NCBI GenBank assembly: GCA_963281255.1
Contig: OY725490.1
Span: 3,658,001 to 3,722,000, forward strand
Length of the DNA: 64,000 bases
Reading direction: 5' to 3'
DNA from: Aphrocallistes beatrix
Lineage: Eukaryota > Porifera > Hexactinellida > Sceptrulophora > Aphrocallistidae
The first letter of the stretch is position 1. Every line of letters begins with the position of its first letter. The translations under genes were made by a program, and so were the position numbers. Below are positions 1-11,278 of this stretch, one piece after another. The notes below the pieces were generated by a model. It did no database searches. It was given only the letters and a program-made list of their open reading frames with translations, and had not been told where the DNA came from.

Positions 1-29
1 TTATTTATATCTGATACTATATTTATATG

Positions 30-456
30 GAATGGCGGAACTTTCGTCGCGGAACCTTCGTCGCCCGGAACTTTCGTCGCCCGGGCATTTCGTCCTCTGA
101 ACATTAGTTACCGGACAACGGGTAGCGGAACTTTTTGCCCCTGGAATTTTCATCACGATACCCCTTTCGCACTTACTTATTTCTCAATCAAAAGCCCTCA
201 ACCATACTTTCAAACATACTCCACTCAAAAGGCCTCAACTTCCGTTCCTTACACATTAGTATCCGTTTATTTTAGTCACTAATGAGGCGAAATTATTCCG
301 TTAACAATAATCAATTACATACGTTAATAATAATAATAATAATAATAACTAAACGTTGAGCGACGAAAGTTCCGGGCGACGAAAGTTCCGGCGACGAAAG
401 TTCCGGGCGACGTAAGTTCCGCGAAGAAAGTTCCGTCGTCGAAAGTTCCGTTTCCC
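30..456. mobile_element. MITE with microrepeat inverted arms (MULE-like, 9-bp TSD)
   Basis: The left arm (about 36-130) repeats the word GGAACTTTCGTCGCC and the right arm (about 355-450) carries its reverse complement several times, so the element folds back on itself. The direct repeat ATTTATATG flanks it exactly (21-29 and 457-465), a 9-bp duplication as expected for Mutator-like transposition. The middle is AT-rich and noncoding, with a short TAA/TAATAA microsatellite near 330-345. A sister element with related ends and the same duplication length lies at 11279-11655. The superfamily is inferred from duplication length alone. Confidence 0.75.
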
Positions 457-465
457 ATTTATATG

Positions 466-833
466 CATGTAACAGCTACAGCGTATTTGTATTTTTGAAA
501 GTGCCAAATTAAACACATTTGTGAATCTTCAGTTTTATAAACAAATTAAAGGTTCGGTAAATATGCGATTGAACTTCAAAATTCTTTTTCGAGTGGATAG
601 TACACAAAAACATTCGAGCTGGGATTTGATGATATTTTAAAATGTACCACTGATTCTCATTGGTTTAATCTGTATAATTTATTTACATTTTAGAATGTTA
701 TGAATCTCCAGGATACCAAAATAATGTCACTACTAAACACTAATTGAACACAATTGATAAACAGAATAGTATGACACAAACAAATAATAAATAAATACGT
801 GTAATTACATAAACATATATTATTAGTTGTAGC
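466..833. other. Noncoding AT-rich interval downstream of the NHL gene
   Basis: This stretch separates the MITE from the 3' end of the minus-strand NHL gene. It probably contains that gene's 3' UTR (AATAAA-type words on the minus strand occur near 788-800). I see no gene or repeat in it. Confidence 0.4.
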
Positions 834-2162
834 TTAGAAGGCTTGAAGTATGTTATCTTTTTTCCAATCCACTATAATTATTCTTTGTTTATAGTCTACT
901 GCTATACCTCTAGGGCAGTATAACTCTCCTTCTTCCTTCATTCCCTCTCTACCAATCTTCTGTGTCAGGATTCCGTCTGGAGAGAATATACTGATACAGT
1001 GACCATTACATTCACTCACCAGAATATTCTCATAGGAATCTAGACAGAAGTATAGAGCATACTTGATGTCGTTTCCTGTTACTAGGGACCGTATGAGGGT
1101 TCCATCTAGCTTGAATACTTGGATTGGATCTGGATGGTAGTTATTTTCAACACCCCAGTAACAGAATAAAATAAACATTTGTTGTTTGTGTAGGATGATG
1201 TCTCGAGGAGTCGCATCTTCATCAAACGAGATAGCCTTCAGAATAATCTTCTTAGTAGGCTTGAGGTTGAGATCAAATATATGTACTGTTAGAGACATCT
1301 CGACACAAGTGTAGATATTAGATCCTTCTATAAATATCCCACGCAAGGGAGTGTAAATTTCCAATTTTTTAACTGTTTCTCCTTTCTTGTTTACTTTGAG
1401 AAAATAATCCGTGGAAAGTTTCGTGATGGAAAGTTCTGGAATGAGAGAAAATGTAGTCAGATAGATGTGGTCTTTATGACTCTTCATGTACTTGCAGTGA
1501 TCCATCAGTGGATTGTGTAGAGTTGAGTGGTGATTGCCTTCACTCGTGAAGACTTGTATTCTACCAGTAAAAGAATTCTCTCCTACATATATCAGCTGGC
1601 TGGTGGGATCTATACAGATTGATGAAGGTTTGAATAATTGATCTTCTTCTCTACCTTCCTTAACTCCATGCCAGATAGGTAGAGCCCTGAACCTGTATGG
1701 ATTAGGGCGTTTCATAATGCGACACTTCTCTTCCAGTTTCCTCTCTATCTCTTCCATCTGACAGCTGATGGATACGAGAGGGAACGAAATCTGTTCTGAA
1801 AGAATATTCTCCATTTCTTCCTTGATATTCTTAAGATTTTTCTGAAGCAACGCGTTCAGTCTGTTGGCATTAAGTTCTTTCTCCGTATCATCTCTGTTAT
1901 TTGTTAGCTGTTCCAAGCTAGCTCTTCGCTCTTGGATTTTAGCTTGGATATCGACTGGGATGGCATCCAGCTCTGTTAAGAGTGCCACTTCTTTTTGTGC
2001 CACCATTTCGTGGATATGTTTGAAAGTGTCGATGAGTTGTCTCTTCCTCTCTGCCACCTGTTGAGTAAGATCTTCTAAAGCTCTTTCCAATTCTGTGATG
2101 GAGACGTGTCGGGGATTTTGTGTGGTTGCAACCACTGGTGCTTGTGGGTACCTTGCTGCCAT
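834..2162 (-). CDS. TRIM-like coiled-coil/NHL-repeat protein
   Basis: A single uninterrupted exon encodes 442 residues. Residues about 20-150 are charged heptad-like helix (coiled coil, matching the post-B-box region of TRIM proteins), and about 175-442 form a beta-propeller of NHL-type repeats (for example the segments near 'DPTSQLIYVGEN' and the last blade 'CPRGIAVDYKQRIIIVDW'). No RING finger or B-box precedes the coiled coil, so a ubiquitin-ligase role is not supported; binding of protein or RNA by the propeller is the family expectation. The start MAARYPQ is favoured because a paralogue at 45805 begins MASRFPE behind a similar AAC-AAA-rich leader, and both have a TATA box about 60-80 bp upstream. 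Exact partner and function are unknown. Confidence 0.85.
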   Translation of the reverse strand: MAARYPQAPVVATTQNPRHVSITELERALEDLTQQVAERKRQLIDTFKHIHEMVAQKEVALLTELDAIPVDIQAKIQERRASLEQLTNNRDDTEKELNANRLNALLQKNLKNIKEEMENILSEQISFPLVSISCQMEEIERKLEEKCRIMKRPNPYRFRALPIWHGVKEGREEDQLFKPSSICIDPTSQLIYVGENSFTGRIQVFTSEGNHHSTLHNPLMDHCKYMKSHKDHIYLTTFSLIPELSITKLSTDYFLKVNKKGETVKKLEIYTPLRGIFIEGSNIYTCVEMSLTVHIFDLNLKPTKKIILKAISFDEDATPRDIILHKQQMFILFCYWGVENNYHPDPIQVFKLDGTLIRSLVTGNDIKYALYFCLDSYENILVSECNGHCISIFSPDGILTQKIGREGMKEEGELYCPRGIAVDYKQRIIIVDWKKDNILQAF

Positions 2163-2540
2163 TATTTTCTTTTGTTCGTTGTAGAGTGTTTGTAGTAGTT
2201 TGTTTGTTAGATAAATTAGCGAGTTTGTGAGTCTATTTATACATTTCTCTTAGATTAATAATGGAACTAACATAGCTAAATATAGGATTGAATCTCCTTA
2301 GCTACCCATTACACATGTGGTATGTGGGTACTTTCATTATTCTTAGATTCAGTTTCAACTTTTTGTTTCAATTCTAATTAAACTGATACATTTTCGATAT
2401 TTCTTCTTAACAAAAGGAAATTGAAACCCTTATTTCCTTGTTTGTCTATTTTATGGATTAGATGACAAATTTTCCATTTTTTCTAAAACATGCAATTTTT
2501 CATATTATGAGAAACTGTCCCATTAGTTGGACTGTCATCG
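2163..2540. other. Promoter and upstream region of the NHL gene
   Basis: Beyond the TATA box and the A-rich 5' leader the sequence is plain AT-rich DNA. I see no second gene; a divergent promoter is not evident. Confidence 0.35.
2234..2241 (-). promoter_or_regulatory. TATA box of the NHL gene
   Basis: On the minus strand the octamer TATAAATA lies about 72-79 bp upstream of the NHL start codon. The paralogue at 45805 has the same octamer at a similar distance, which supports a real core promoter. Confidence 0.6.
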
Positions 2541-2840
2541 TGACAACTGTCACTGGAAGATTGGCCCGGGGGAAATCAGTCCTACGCTGAAAATATTGGT
2601 CCTATGGCTAGGACCTGACTACTGAGCATAAGATTTGGTACTGTCACGAAAATTTTGGTGCGCGAAAAAATTGGTCCTCCCCTGAAAATTTTTGTCCTGC
2701 AATGGATCATTTTTCCATGAAATATTGGTCCAGGGGACCATTTTTTTCAGGGAATATTGGTCCGAGAAACTAATTCTTTCATGAATATTTGTCCGGAGGA
2801 CGATTATCTTCATGGAAAATTGGTCCGGGAGACTATTAGA
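2541..2840. repeat. Degenerate array of the word ATTGGTCC / GGACCA
   Basis: About a dozen imperfect copies of a 20-28 bp unit containing AAAATTGGTCC, often with the complementary GGGGACCA, run through this interval. The same vocabulary (GGTCCGGGGGACC with AAATTTTGG) recurs at 34590-34815, 36895-36990 and 44565-44625, so it is a dispersed self-complementary element family. Short reading frames through it are repeat artefacts. Confidence 0.65.
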
Positions 2841-3504
2841 TGGAATAATGGTTTTAAGCTTATAATTTTCAATTCCAAACGCCTAAGAAGGGTCGATTAT
2901 ATTTTACATGCGCCTAGATCAGGGTTCCAACCCGTTACCCTTTTGGTTAACCCAGTTAACATTAATCTAAACATGTATATCATTAGAATTCTAATTAGAT
3001 AGTCAATGAGAAACTTTTTCGTGTTTTTTCGCCACTAACTCTGCAAACCGACGGTCTGTTTTGCTCAATGTTCATCTCAAAATCTCCTTGCATTTTAATC
3101 TGTTACGTTTTTATAGCAATCAGATACGAAAACCCGGCCTAACATAATTAAGTTGACGAAAATGGATAATATTTATACTTGTATGAACGGAATTTCATTA
3201 AAGTGATTAAAATCATCACTTATTATTATTCTCATTAGCATTGAGTATTAACCAAAAGTAATCATAAATTGATTTCACCTGAACCTGCTCAATAGCTAAA
3301 TGAACTGTTCATTGGAACTTGGCATCATTACGCCCAAAGTACGCCACACGGGGAATTAACTCTGTAACTAAACATTATTGAACTTCATTAATTTGCATTT
3401 TCCTATTAGTATTGTCATTTTTAATCACTATTTAGAGCTATTAATAACACTTCTGTTTATTCCAAGGTGTCCTAGAATTTTTAGTTGGGCTAACTAAAAA
3501 CAGA
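2841..3504. other. Noncoding interval upstream of beta-tubulin
   Basis: AT-rich sequence that should include the tubulin promoter and 5' UTR. No clear TATA box, gene or repeat array is visible. Confidence 0.35.
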
Positions 3505-4998
3505 ATGAGAGAAATAATCAGCATTCATATTGGGCAGTGTGGAAATAATGTGGGAACAAAGGTAAGTCGCTGGATTAGATAAGATACTAAATTTCTAAAT
3601 ATTTTTGGAAGATCAAATATCTTTTCAACATTGTATGTATAAATATTAAATGATAATCGTTGTCACATCGCAATGACATTCACTTCAGACCTGTTAACTC
3701 TATGTAAAAATATTTGAGAATAATTAATTTCGGTTATTCATTATTTTTAGTTTTGGGAGGAAATAGGACATGAACACAATATTGATGCTACCGGATTCCT
3801 TATTCCAGGAATTGATAGTCAGACATCTCTGTTGAAACAAGAGAGAGTTAATGTATGCTATGACGAGTCCAAGATTGGCAGATATGTTCCTCGAGCCATT
3901 CTTGTAGATCTTGATCCTGTGATTATAGAAAATATCAAAGTAAATTTTGGAAAACTTTACAAAGCTGAAAATTTATTAGCTGGGAGGGAGAGTGCTAATA
4001 ATATTTGGGGCAAGGGTCACCATAATGCCGAGGGAGCAGATATGGCGAGCCAAGTGATAGAAAAGGTTAGAAGTGAAGTCGAAAAGTGCGATAATACGCA
4101 AAGCATCCAAGTCTCCCATTCCATCGGAGGAGGAACTGGTTCAGGATTGGGCTCCGCGGTCATCTCAAAGCTAATGGAGCAATTCAGAGGCAATATCCTA
4201 GCATCATTCACTCATGCTCCATTTTCAGGGATGACTGATATTCCAGTTGAACCTTATAATGCCGTGCTTTCCACACACTCACTAATTGAAAACATTGATC
4301 AGACATATTTCTTCGACAATAATGCATTAAATAGAATATGCACACAGATCTTCAAGATAGACAATGCGAGCTACAATGAATTCAATCATTTAGTTAGTTG
4401 TGCGATGTCTGGCATTACGTCTTGCCTCCGTTTTCACGGACAATTAAATGATGATATGCGGAAACTAGCTGTGAGTTTGATTCCCTTTCCGCGGCTCCGA
4501 TTTTTTATACCTGGAATTGCACCTTTAGTTCCATCGCATGGTATGGGGGTCCATTCGTTAACAATGCCAGATATAACAGAACACATGCTGGACTATAAAT
4601 ACTACTTGACTACTTGCAACGATTGGGAAAAGAGAAAGAATTTAGCCATGGGAGTAATTGTTCGTGGGAAAGTACACATGAAAGAAATATACGGGCATGT
4701 TTCAGCAGTCCAGACTGAGAACAAGAGCATGTTTATAGAGGACATTCCTAATAGTGTCAAAGTGGCAATATGCAAGGTAGCAGCTAAGAAAATGGAAACA
4801 TCTTCTACCTATGTTGCGCATACCTCTGCAATTACAACACTTTTAGATGATATGTTATGGCAATTTGATTTATTACTTGAAAGAAACTCCTTTGTGCATA
4901 AGTACACAGCTGAAGGCATGGAGCTGACGGAATTTAGAGAAGCGAAGGAAAATGTGAAAGCGCTTTCTTATGAGTATAAAGATTTCGAGTGCAATTAG
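3505..4998 (+). CDS. Divergent beta-tubulin, two exons
   Basis: Exon 1 (3505-3561) starts MREIISIHIGQCGN, the canonical beta-tubulin N terminus including the MREI tetrapeptide used in cotranslational mRNA autoregulation. A 189-bp GT-AG intron (3562-3750) separates it, in phase 0, from exon 2 (3751-4998). The 434-residue product has the tubulin signature GGGTGSG (residues 145-151) and clear H7-region similarity ('LNHLV'-like NHLVSCAMSGIT), so it should bind GTP and alpha-tubulin. It is odd in two ways. Many usually invariant positions are changed in the C-terminal half, and the protein ends ...SYEYKDFECN without the glutamate-rich tail that binds motors, MAPs and polyglutamylases. It may be a specialised, tissue-specific isotype or one drifting towards loss; the frame is fully open. 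Confidence 0.88.
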
Positions 4999-6725
4999 TC
5001 CAGTGTATCTACGAAAGTTTGGGGTCCAGTTGGAACAATTACAAAATCATATATTTCAGTGGTAAATGAACGAGGGAAGCTACCTAAATAACACTAATAA
5101 TCTCCTAAAATTCCTTTGGTAGAACAGCCCTAAAATAGCACTTCAAGTGCAACTGACACATTTGAAGATGTAAAATGTGTCTAACTTCTCCAGCTTTAAA
5201 CTATTCCAAATTGTATGAAGATACTCATAATAAGCGTAAATTTCCTTTGTTTAAGCGGTCACTTGACTATTTTTGGAAATATCTTTTTCCCTAGTAACGC
5301 AGGAATGTAACAACATTCCATTCCCAAATCTTGTCCCTATCCTATGGAGTGACTCCTTGTCCGATTACACTAAGCATCTGGGTATAACTATGTATGTATC
5401 TACCCTCTAAACTGTCTTTTAACGCGATTTTTCGAGATTTACTTGTCATTTAGCTAACGATTCTTGGAAATCTCCGAATATGCCATGTGATTATGTCGTA
5501 ATCTTTCACTTTATCCAACTAACTATACTCACTCCTTGTCACGGAACCTTTTGAAGAATGGAACGATGCCCCATATGTGGCGAAGATGTAGGCAATAAGA
5601 ACTTTCTAAATGTGTCCGAAAGTTGCAATTAAAGTGATATTTTAGGGATGTTCCACCGAAAGGATTTGGGGGTTTTATTATGTTATTACGTAGCTTCCGT
5701 CGTTTATTCACAACTAAAATAATACTATATGCTGCGATTTGTTCCAATTCAACCACAGATTGACTGAACTTCAAATTCTATATGTATCGCTCTATTCTCT
5801 TAATCGTGTGGAATTCACACACATTTTTGCTTCATTGATTAAATTCCTCTAGATTCTATAATGTAAAATAGTCATCAGACAGAATTTGATAAAATTCTTG
5901 ATAAATCTGAACTTAAATAAATTGTTTTTATATTCATTTGTTTTTGGAAATTAGGGATGAGAGGTGAGGTTGTATGGATATTTTTCGAAGTGTATATAAT
6001 ATGAATTTCAAATTCTATATTGTCATGTCAAATGACAAAAGCCATATTCCCAATGTGTCGTATCGTATCCAGGTCTCGTCCACCTGTAACGATCTCAAAT
6101 GATCTACGATCGGCATCCTGCAGGGTTGCCGTGGGAATGGGAATCTGTGGGTTTGTGTGGATATTCCCACAGAAATCCTGTGGGAATGGGATGGGTATTG
6201 AAATTCCATTACATTGGTACTTAGTGAGTAGTTCCTTTGTGCACGTAACCAGGCGGTATTCTGGGGTTCTGTGTGGGAGTATTGTATGACTCTTGACCCT
6301 CAAGCAAATGCTTAGCCCATTCCTTTACAGTGGTACACCAACGGTTAGAATCTATATGTTTCGCGGCAAGTAGGAATTCCTACTGCAACAAATTGGAATA
6401 ATCCTATTCATAATTATTCCTTTCCTACTTTGCACAGCCGCTAAATGGGAATATTTCAATTACACAAATTATTCCAACTTTGTTGCGCCAAGTAGGTATA
6501 TTCCTACTTGGCGCGGAAGATCCATAAACTATTTCTAAGTCAGTTAAAATGTCCTTAGGACCATCCCCAAGAAATGTTCGAAATTTTATATCGGCTCTTT
6601 ACTCAAAATTCGAATCTGTTCCATTTTTAGTAATAAAACGAAAAGAGCGTCAAATTACGTCACTTCACACTTCAATATCTCCAGTTTTGTGTTTTTAACA
6701 TTTTACTAGTAGGCCTAGCCCTGAA
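4999..6725. other. Noncoding interval with repeat fragments
   Basis: About 5018-5085 resembles a stretch at 43315-43385 (shared words GAGTTGGAACAA, TTTCAGTGGTAAAT, AACGAGGGAAG), a dispersed repeat. At 6121-6210 lies a truncated copy of the hAT-type MITE seen complete at 40587-41168 (starts AGGGTTGCCGTGGGAATGG). At about 6360-6527 is a small inverted-repeat element whose ends carry GCCAAGTAGG...CCTACTTGGC. No convincing gene is seen; open frames near 6020-6300 run through the MITE. Confidence 0.5.
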
Positions 6726-9700
6726 ATGAGTTCATACGAGACACACCATGTCTGTAAAGACTGCTTCACTTCAACGCGATTTCAATCTCGACCTAAATTG
6801 GAGGTATATCGTGATCGAGAAGGCAAATGTCTGGCTTGTGGTAAAGCCTGGAATGGAGTAACAGTGGGCTACTATCCGCCTGACAATAATTGGTATGAGG
6901 TTCGTCCCAGGCCGTTCAATAGTGAGAAAGTTCTTTGTCAGAATAAGCTAAAAGGGAAATGCTACCGAGACACTCGATGCCGTCGAGCACACAACAAGCT
7001 CGAGTTACATGTTTGGAGCAGCGAAGGGAGGGAAAGGAAAGGAGCGAATTATATTAAAAAACCCAAGTTTCGCTGTATCATTTGTTACGACGAGTTTCCT
7101 AACAGTGAGAATCTGAATGCTCACATGCAGAGTGAGAAGCACCATGCGAGAGCAGACGCATTGTACATCTTGCCAGAGGTCGGCTCTTGTCTAGAATACA
7201 CTGGCCCAATTAGACAGAGGCCAAAGCTCCCCTACCACAAGCAAGACTACGAGCTGTGCCGCTCATACGCTCGGAGCAACAGGTGTCAGTATGGAACCGG
7301 ATGTAAACACGCACATTCAGAGGAGGAGCTTGGAGTTTGGAAAAGAGCGCTAGTGAGTGAAGAGTATTACTACAGCCAAAGACGTCGCTTCAACTATCAA
7401 GAAGAAGCTGACAGCTCATCTAAGTCGGACTACCGCTCAAATTCTCCATCCTCCTCAAAAGGCGCAGAATCAGGAAGTGAAAGAGCGCATAAACGAAATG
7501 AGAAGAGAGTGGACGAAGATCCGGAATATCTAGAGCACGTTATACGAGCTATCAGGAAGAACGGGATTAAAACTATTATTGGTAATCGTCCTAAACACAT
7601 TGAATTATCTTGTGATAAAAATTTAACAGTAACTGTTAGTGAAGATAATAAGTCAACTCAAATCACTTGGTCTTTCAAGCTTAAAGCTAGACAACCTGAC
7701 CGTCTAATAGCAATAGTGCTCCACGAGCATGATAACGTGTTCAGACTGGGAGATATCTTCAAATGTAGCGTTAAAGGGACCGGGAAATCTCAGCCTCGTT
7801 ATGAGTGTACCTCTAAGAAAACCAGCTATCTCGTCGACCAGGAGGTGAGCAGTGAGTGGTTTATAGAGGTAGCTCTGATAGGAAAGCCGAGGATTGGAAG
7901 ATATACGGTCTGTGTTGTGTTTCAATTGGATCAAGAGGTGTTCTTCGGTCGAGAGGTCACTCTTAAGATAAGAGGCGAGGAGTTTAGGCAAGTTACAGAC
8001 AACTTTCGAACTAAAAATAAACCACAGCCTAAATGTGTACCAACAATTGAGGACCTTTTGAAGGTCAATTGGGAATCGAGTTTCGAACTAGTCGACTGCA
8101 AGCCTGATTCGCTGAGGCATCCGATGCCCGATTATATCGAAGAGAAGCTAGCTAAAAGCGGTTATGATCATATCAATGATGAAATCTTGCCGAAGAATTA
8201 TGTTCTACGCTTTAACAGTTTACTTTTTATTGAAGAGTTTGAACATAAAAATTCCTTGTTAAAATACGACCTACAAAATGAGGCTATAACATTCAAAACA
8301 GTCACTAAACAGATAACCATAGAGAAGGAATTTGGGCGGGATGTTCTAAAAACAGCGCCTCTAGACGCACGCTATATCACGTTCAGACTCAAGCATCAGC
8401 TGTTCGAGGGATATCGCTCGTTCCGTCCACCGAAACTTGCCTACGTCATTCCGAATAAGACTAGGAAGGCCTACACTTGCAGCAGTGTCCACTTCGGGAT
8501 GGACTACATTGTCATGGCCATTGGAATCGATGCTATAAAAGCTTGCGAGAGAAGCGACGGCCTCGCCATGGTGCGCTTCAGTCCCGACAGAGACGAGTAC
8601 GTTAACATGCACGAGGCAGTGGAAACCACCAACACGGCAATCTTGTTTCCTAAGCTTCGGAATTATCGTCAGCCACGTCATTGGGACGAAGACCATTTGC
8701 TGTACATGCTGGACTACGAGCAACTCTCCGAGGCTCAAAAGCTCGCTATTTTGAGTATCATGGATTCGTACTACCAGACTCTGCCTACCATTATCTGTGG
8801 CCCCTTCGGTTGCGGGAAAACCAAAACTTTATCCGTTGCTGCGAAATTGATAGCACAAACTTACTACAGGTCGAGGATATTGATCGCGACTAAAACAAAC
8901 AGCTGTGCTAATCTCTACATAGAGTTACTCGGCGAGGATTTTGATTCTATTTCCATGTATCGAGAGCAGCGCTCAAGGAGAGATATTCTTTTCAGACATT
9001 TCGGGAAGAGTCGAAACATTAGCTTTGATAAACACGTGAATGAGTTCGCTAACATTCAAGGAGATGTCTACTACGGTTTGCCTGTGTATGAGTTAGAATG
9101 CTGCGCTATCGTTGTGACCACAATTCGCTCTGCAGCTACGCTTCTACCTCCGAGAGCTCGCGGACACAGGCAAGATCTGTTTACGCATATCTTCATTGAC
9201 GAAGCAGCTCAGATAATTGAGCCCGAGGCTTGCATTCCCTTATCGTTAGCTGGGGACCACACTAAGATAGCGTTAGCTGGAGACATCCACCAGTCTCGCC
9301 CAGTCATTCTGTCCGGGGTTGGACTTAAATACGGACTCGACAAATCCTTGTTAGAGCGCTTTGAGCTGATACCTGACTTTCAAACGGAGGAATTTAGTCA
9401 ATGTAAAGTGAGTTTATACGAAAACTTTCGATCCCGAGCATCAATCGTTCTTTTTCTCTCTGAGCTATTTTATGATAATAAACTGACCGCGAATCCTCCT
9501 TTCCTCACCGGCCCGCTGGACTTCCCTGCCCTCTCATTCCTCCACGTGTCTGGAGAAGAACAGAGACTTCACGGCTTCCCTTCATACTTCAACGAAGAGG
9601 AAGCCAATCTGACAATCAAAGCTCTGAGGAAGTTCGTATCCAGTGGAGTGTCTGTAGGAAATATAGCCGTGCTCACTACTTTCCATGCTCAGGAAGCTCT

Positions 9701-10610
9701 CATCAGAGATTATCTAAGACAGGAAGGGTCGAACTGTCGAATGCAAGGACACTTCAGGGAGTCACAATCCCAATTTTGTAGAAATAGCAACTGCATCAAC
9801 TCACGCACGATCGAGGTTAAGAACCTAGAGGGGATCCAGGGAAGGGAGTATGACCTCGTCATAATCAACACAGTGAGGACCCTCAAGGAAGTTAATGAAG
9901 AAGATATTTCTTTGGAAGAGAAACTGGATTTAGGGATGCTACATGACGTCACGCAGTTTAACACAATCCTTACTCGTGCTAGAGGTTGGGTGATGGTTAT
10001 AGGAAAGGCGGATTGTCTAACTTCAGTTGGTGGCTGCTCACAAGTATGGAATAAATATATAGAGCGGTGTAAAAGCTTGGGTGGTTATTTCGAGACAGCA
10101 GAAGAGATGAATGAATTCTCAGCTCAAACTCGACGAGATCACCTCAAGAAAGGGACAAGCAGTGTCCCGAAAGAAAAGCTAGCGACCAATCAAAATTCAT
10201 CTGATCCTCAAGCTTCTGCTAATCCGGTTAAAAGCAATGATCCTTTGGACCTTTACGATACGAAGTTCAAGTCACTCCAAACTTTCATCACTTCTTGTTA
10301 CAAAGAGTTAATGTCAATAAAAGCTACAGACCCTGCTTTCAGTAAGATAGATGAACAACTACAATTTGCTAAAATGACCTTAGAGCTTTTGCAAGGCCAA
10401 AAATATTCAAAACAACAATCACATCGGGTCGATGGACCTACTGAGCATTCTACACACGGCTACGTTCAAACTCAAGGCAGGGTACTTCCTTCTCTCCCAA
10501 TTCCCCCAAATCAGACCTTTCCACATCAGCAACTCTTCTTAACACCTACGCAGCCATCAGGCTACGGAGGTTTCCAAGACCCCGCTGTGTATACCGGATA
10601 TCACCCTTAG
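6726..10610 (+). CDS. HELZ/HELZ2-like zinc-finger SF1 RNA helicase
   Basis: A single exon encodes 1294 residues. The N terminus has a CCCH finger (about 75-92, 'CQNKLKGKCYRDTRCRRAH'), a C2H2 finger (about 117-140), and a second CCCH finger (about 178-197), the arrangement seen in HELZ2-type proteins. The UPF1-like helicase core follows: Walker A GPFGCGKT at 692, Walker B DEAA at 825-828, motif III LAGDIHQS near 850, motif IV ENFRSR near 899, motif V GIQGREYDLV near 1036 and motif VI LTRARGW near 1082. The family unwinds RNA and takes part in mRNA decay, translational repression or antiviral/transposon defence. The C-terminal 200 residues are low-complexity. Human HELZ2 is about twice as long and has a second helicase core that is absent here. 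The lack of introns in a gene this long is unusual and could mean retroposition or general intron loss. Confidence 0.88.
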   Translation: MSSYETHHVCKDCFTSTRFQSRPKLEVYRDREGKCLACGKAWNGVTVGYYPPDNNWYEVRPRPFNSEKVLCQNKLKGKCYRDTRCRRAHNKLELHVWSSEGRERKGANYIKKPKFRCIICYDEFPNSENLNAHMQSEKHHARADALYILPEVGSCLEYTGPIRQRPKLPYHKQDYELCRSYARSNRCQYGTGCKHAHSEEELGVWKRALVSEEYYYSQRRRFNYQEEADSSSKSDYRSNSPSSSKGAESGSERAHKRNEKRVDEDPEYLEHVIRAIRKNGIKTIIGNRPKHIELSCDKNLTVTVSEDNKSTQITWSFKLKARQPDRLIAIVLHEHDNVFRLGDIFKCSVKGTGKSQPRYECTSKKTSYLVDQEVSSEWFIEVALIGKPRIGRYTVCVVFQLDQEVFFGREVTLKIRGEEFRQVTDNFRTKNKPQPKCVPTIEDLLKVNWESSFELVDCKPDSLRHPMPDYIEEKLAKSGYDHINDEILPKNYVLRFNSLLFIEEFEHKNSLLKYDLQNEAITFKTVTKQITIEKEFGRDVLKTAPLDARYITFRLKHQLFEGYRSFRPPKLAYVIPNKTRKAYTCSSVHFGMDYIVMAIGIDAIKACERSDGLAMVRFSPDRDEYVNMHEAVETTNTAILFPKLRNYRQPRHWDEDHLLYMLDYEQLSEAQKLAILSIMDSYYQTLPTIICGPFGCGKTKTLSVAAKLIAQTYYRSRILIATKTNSCANLYIELLGEDFDSISMYREQRSRRDILFRHFGKSRNISFDKHVNEFANIQGDVYYGLPVYELECCAIVVTTIRSAATLLPPRARGHRQDLFTHIFIDEAAQIIEPEACIPLSLAGDHTKIALAGDIHQSRPVILSGVGLKYGLDKSLLERFELIPDFQTEEFSQCKVSLYENFRSRASIVLFLSELFYDNKLTANPPFLTGPLDFPALSFLHVSGEEQRLHGFPSYFNEEEANLTIKALRKFVSSGVSVGNIAVLTTFHAQEALIRDYLRQEGSNCRMQGHFRESQSQFCRNSNCINSRTIEVKNLEGIQGREYDLVIINTVRTLKEVNEEDISLEEKLDLGMLHDVTQFNTILTRARGWVMVIGKADCLTSVGGCSQVWNKYIERCKSLGGYFETAEEMNEFSAQTRRDHLKKGTSSVPKEKLATNQNSSDPQASANPVKSNDPLDLYDTKFKSLQTFITSCYKELMSIKATDPAFSKIDEQLQFAKMTLELLQGQKYSKQQSHRVDGPTEHSTHGYVQTQGRVLPSLPIPPNQTFPHQQLFLTPTQPSGYGGFQDPAVYTGYHP

Positions 10611-11278
10611 AATGTCCCGTGTCCGTTAATTAAAATACTTTTAGAGATACTTAGGTCCTACTATTTTACTCCCATGCTACGTTGAGACATTTTGAATTCC
10701 AAGTTTTTGATACTGCTTCCCCATTCCTACTCTATATTCTTTGTTTAGAATGTATTTTCTCGAATAAAATACAACAGTTGAAGTTGAATGCCTCTAAGAT
10801 ATTTAAGTGCAGCTCCTAGTGAATCACAATGATCCCTAAACTTGAAATCTGATCTTTTGATATAGACAAAATTGTTTCCACTCAATTAAGGATGTATACC
10901 TAATTATGCAATTAAATTAATCAACGATATCTCAATGATTATTCACCATGTAGATTTCAAATTTCACATTTAGAAAACTCTAAAATGAATAATTCCAGAT
11001 TTACTATAATAGTCACATTTCGTGCCCTACGAGTCACTTAAATGGAGCTGCACTATCAGTCTGCCGACTGACATTCTTTTCCCATTTAATTTGAATTCCT
11101 TATACATATTTATACATAATCTTCCGAATAGTACGTAGCCTGTTTTAATCGATTTCAGGATTAAGTTACTTAAAACCTTTCGTCGTCTGGGAATATTGTA
11201 GCGTCATTTCCAGTTAAGCTATTCTTAGTAGAGAAGCCTTATAAAAACTGGGGAAGTTACTATAAATAGGATGTACCC
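10611..11278. repeat. MITE with AGTGCAGCTCC ends
   Basis: The terminal inverted repeat is AGTGCAGCTCC at 10806-10816 and GGAGCTGCACT at 11044-11054. The interior words (CTAAACTTGAAATCTGATC, CAATTAAGGATG) recur at 27950-28260 in a related copy that also starts with GTGCAGCTCCTAGT. The rest of the interval is the 3' flank of the helicase gene. Confidence 0.55.
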
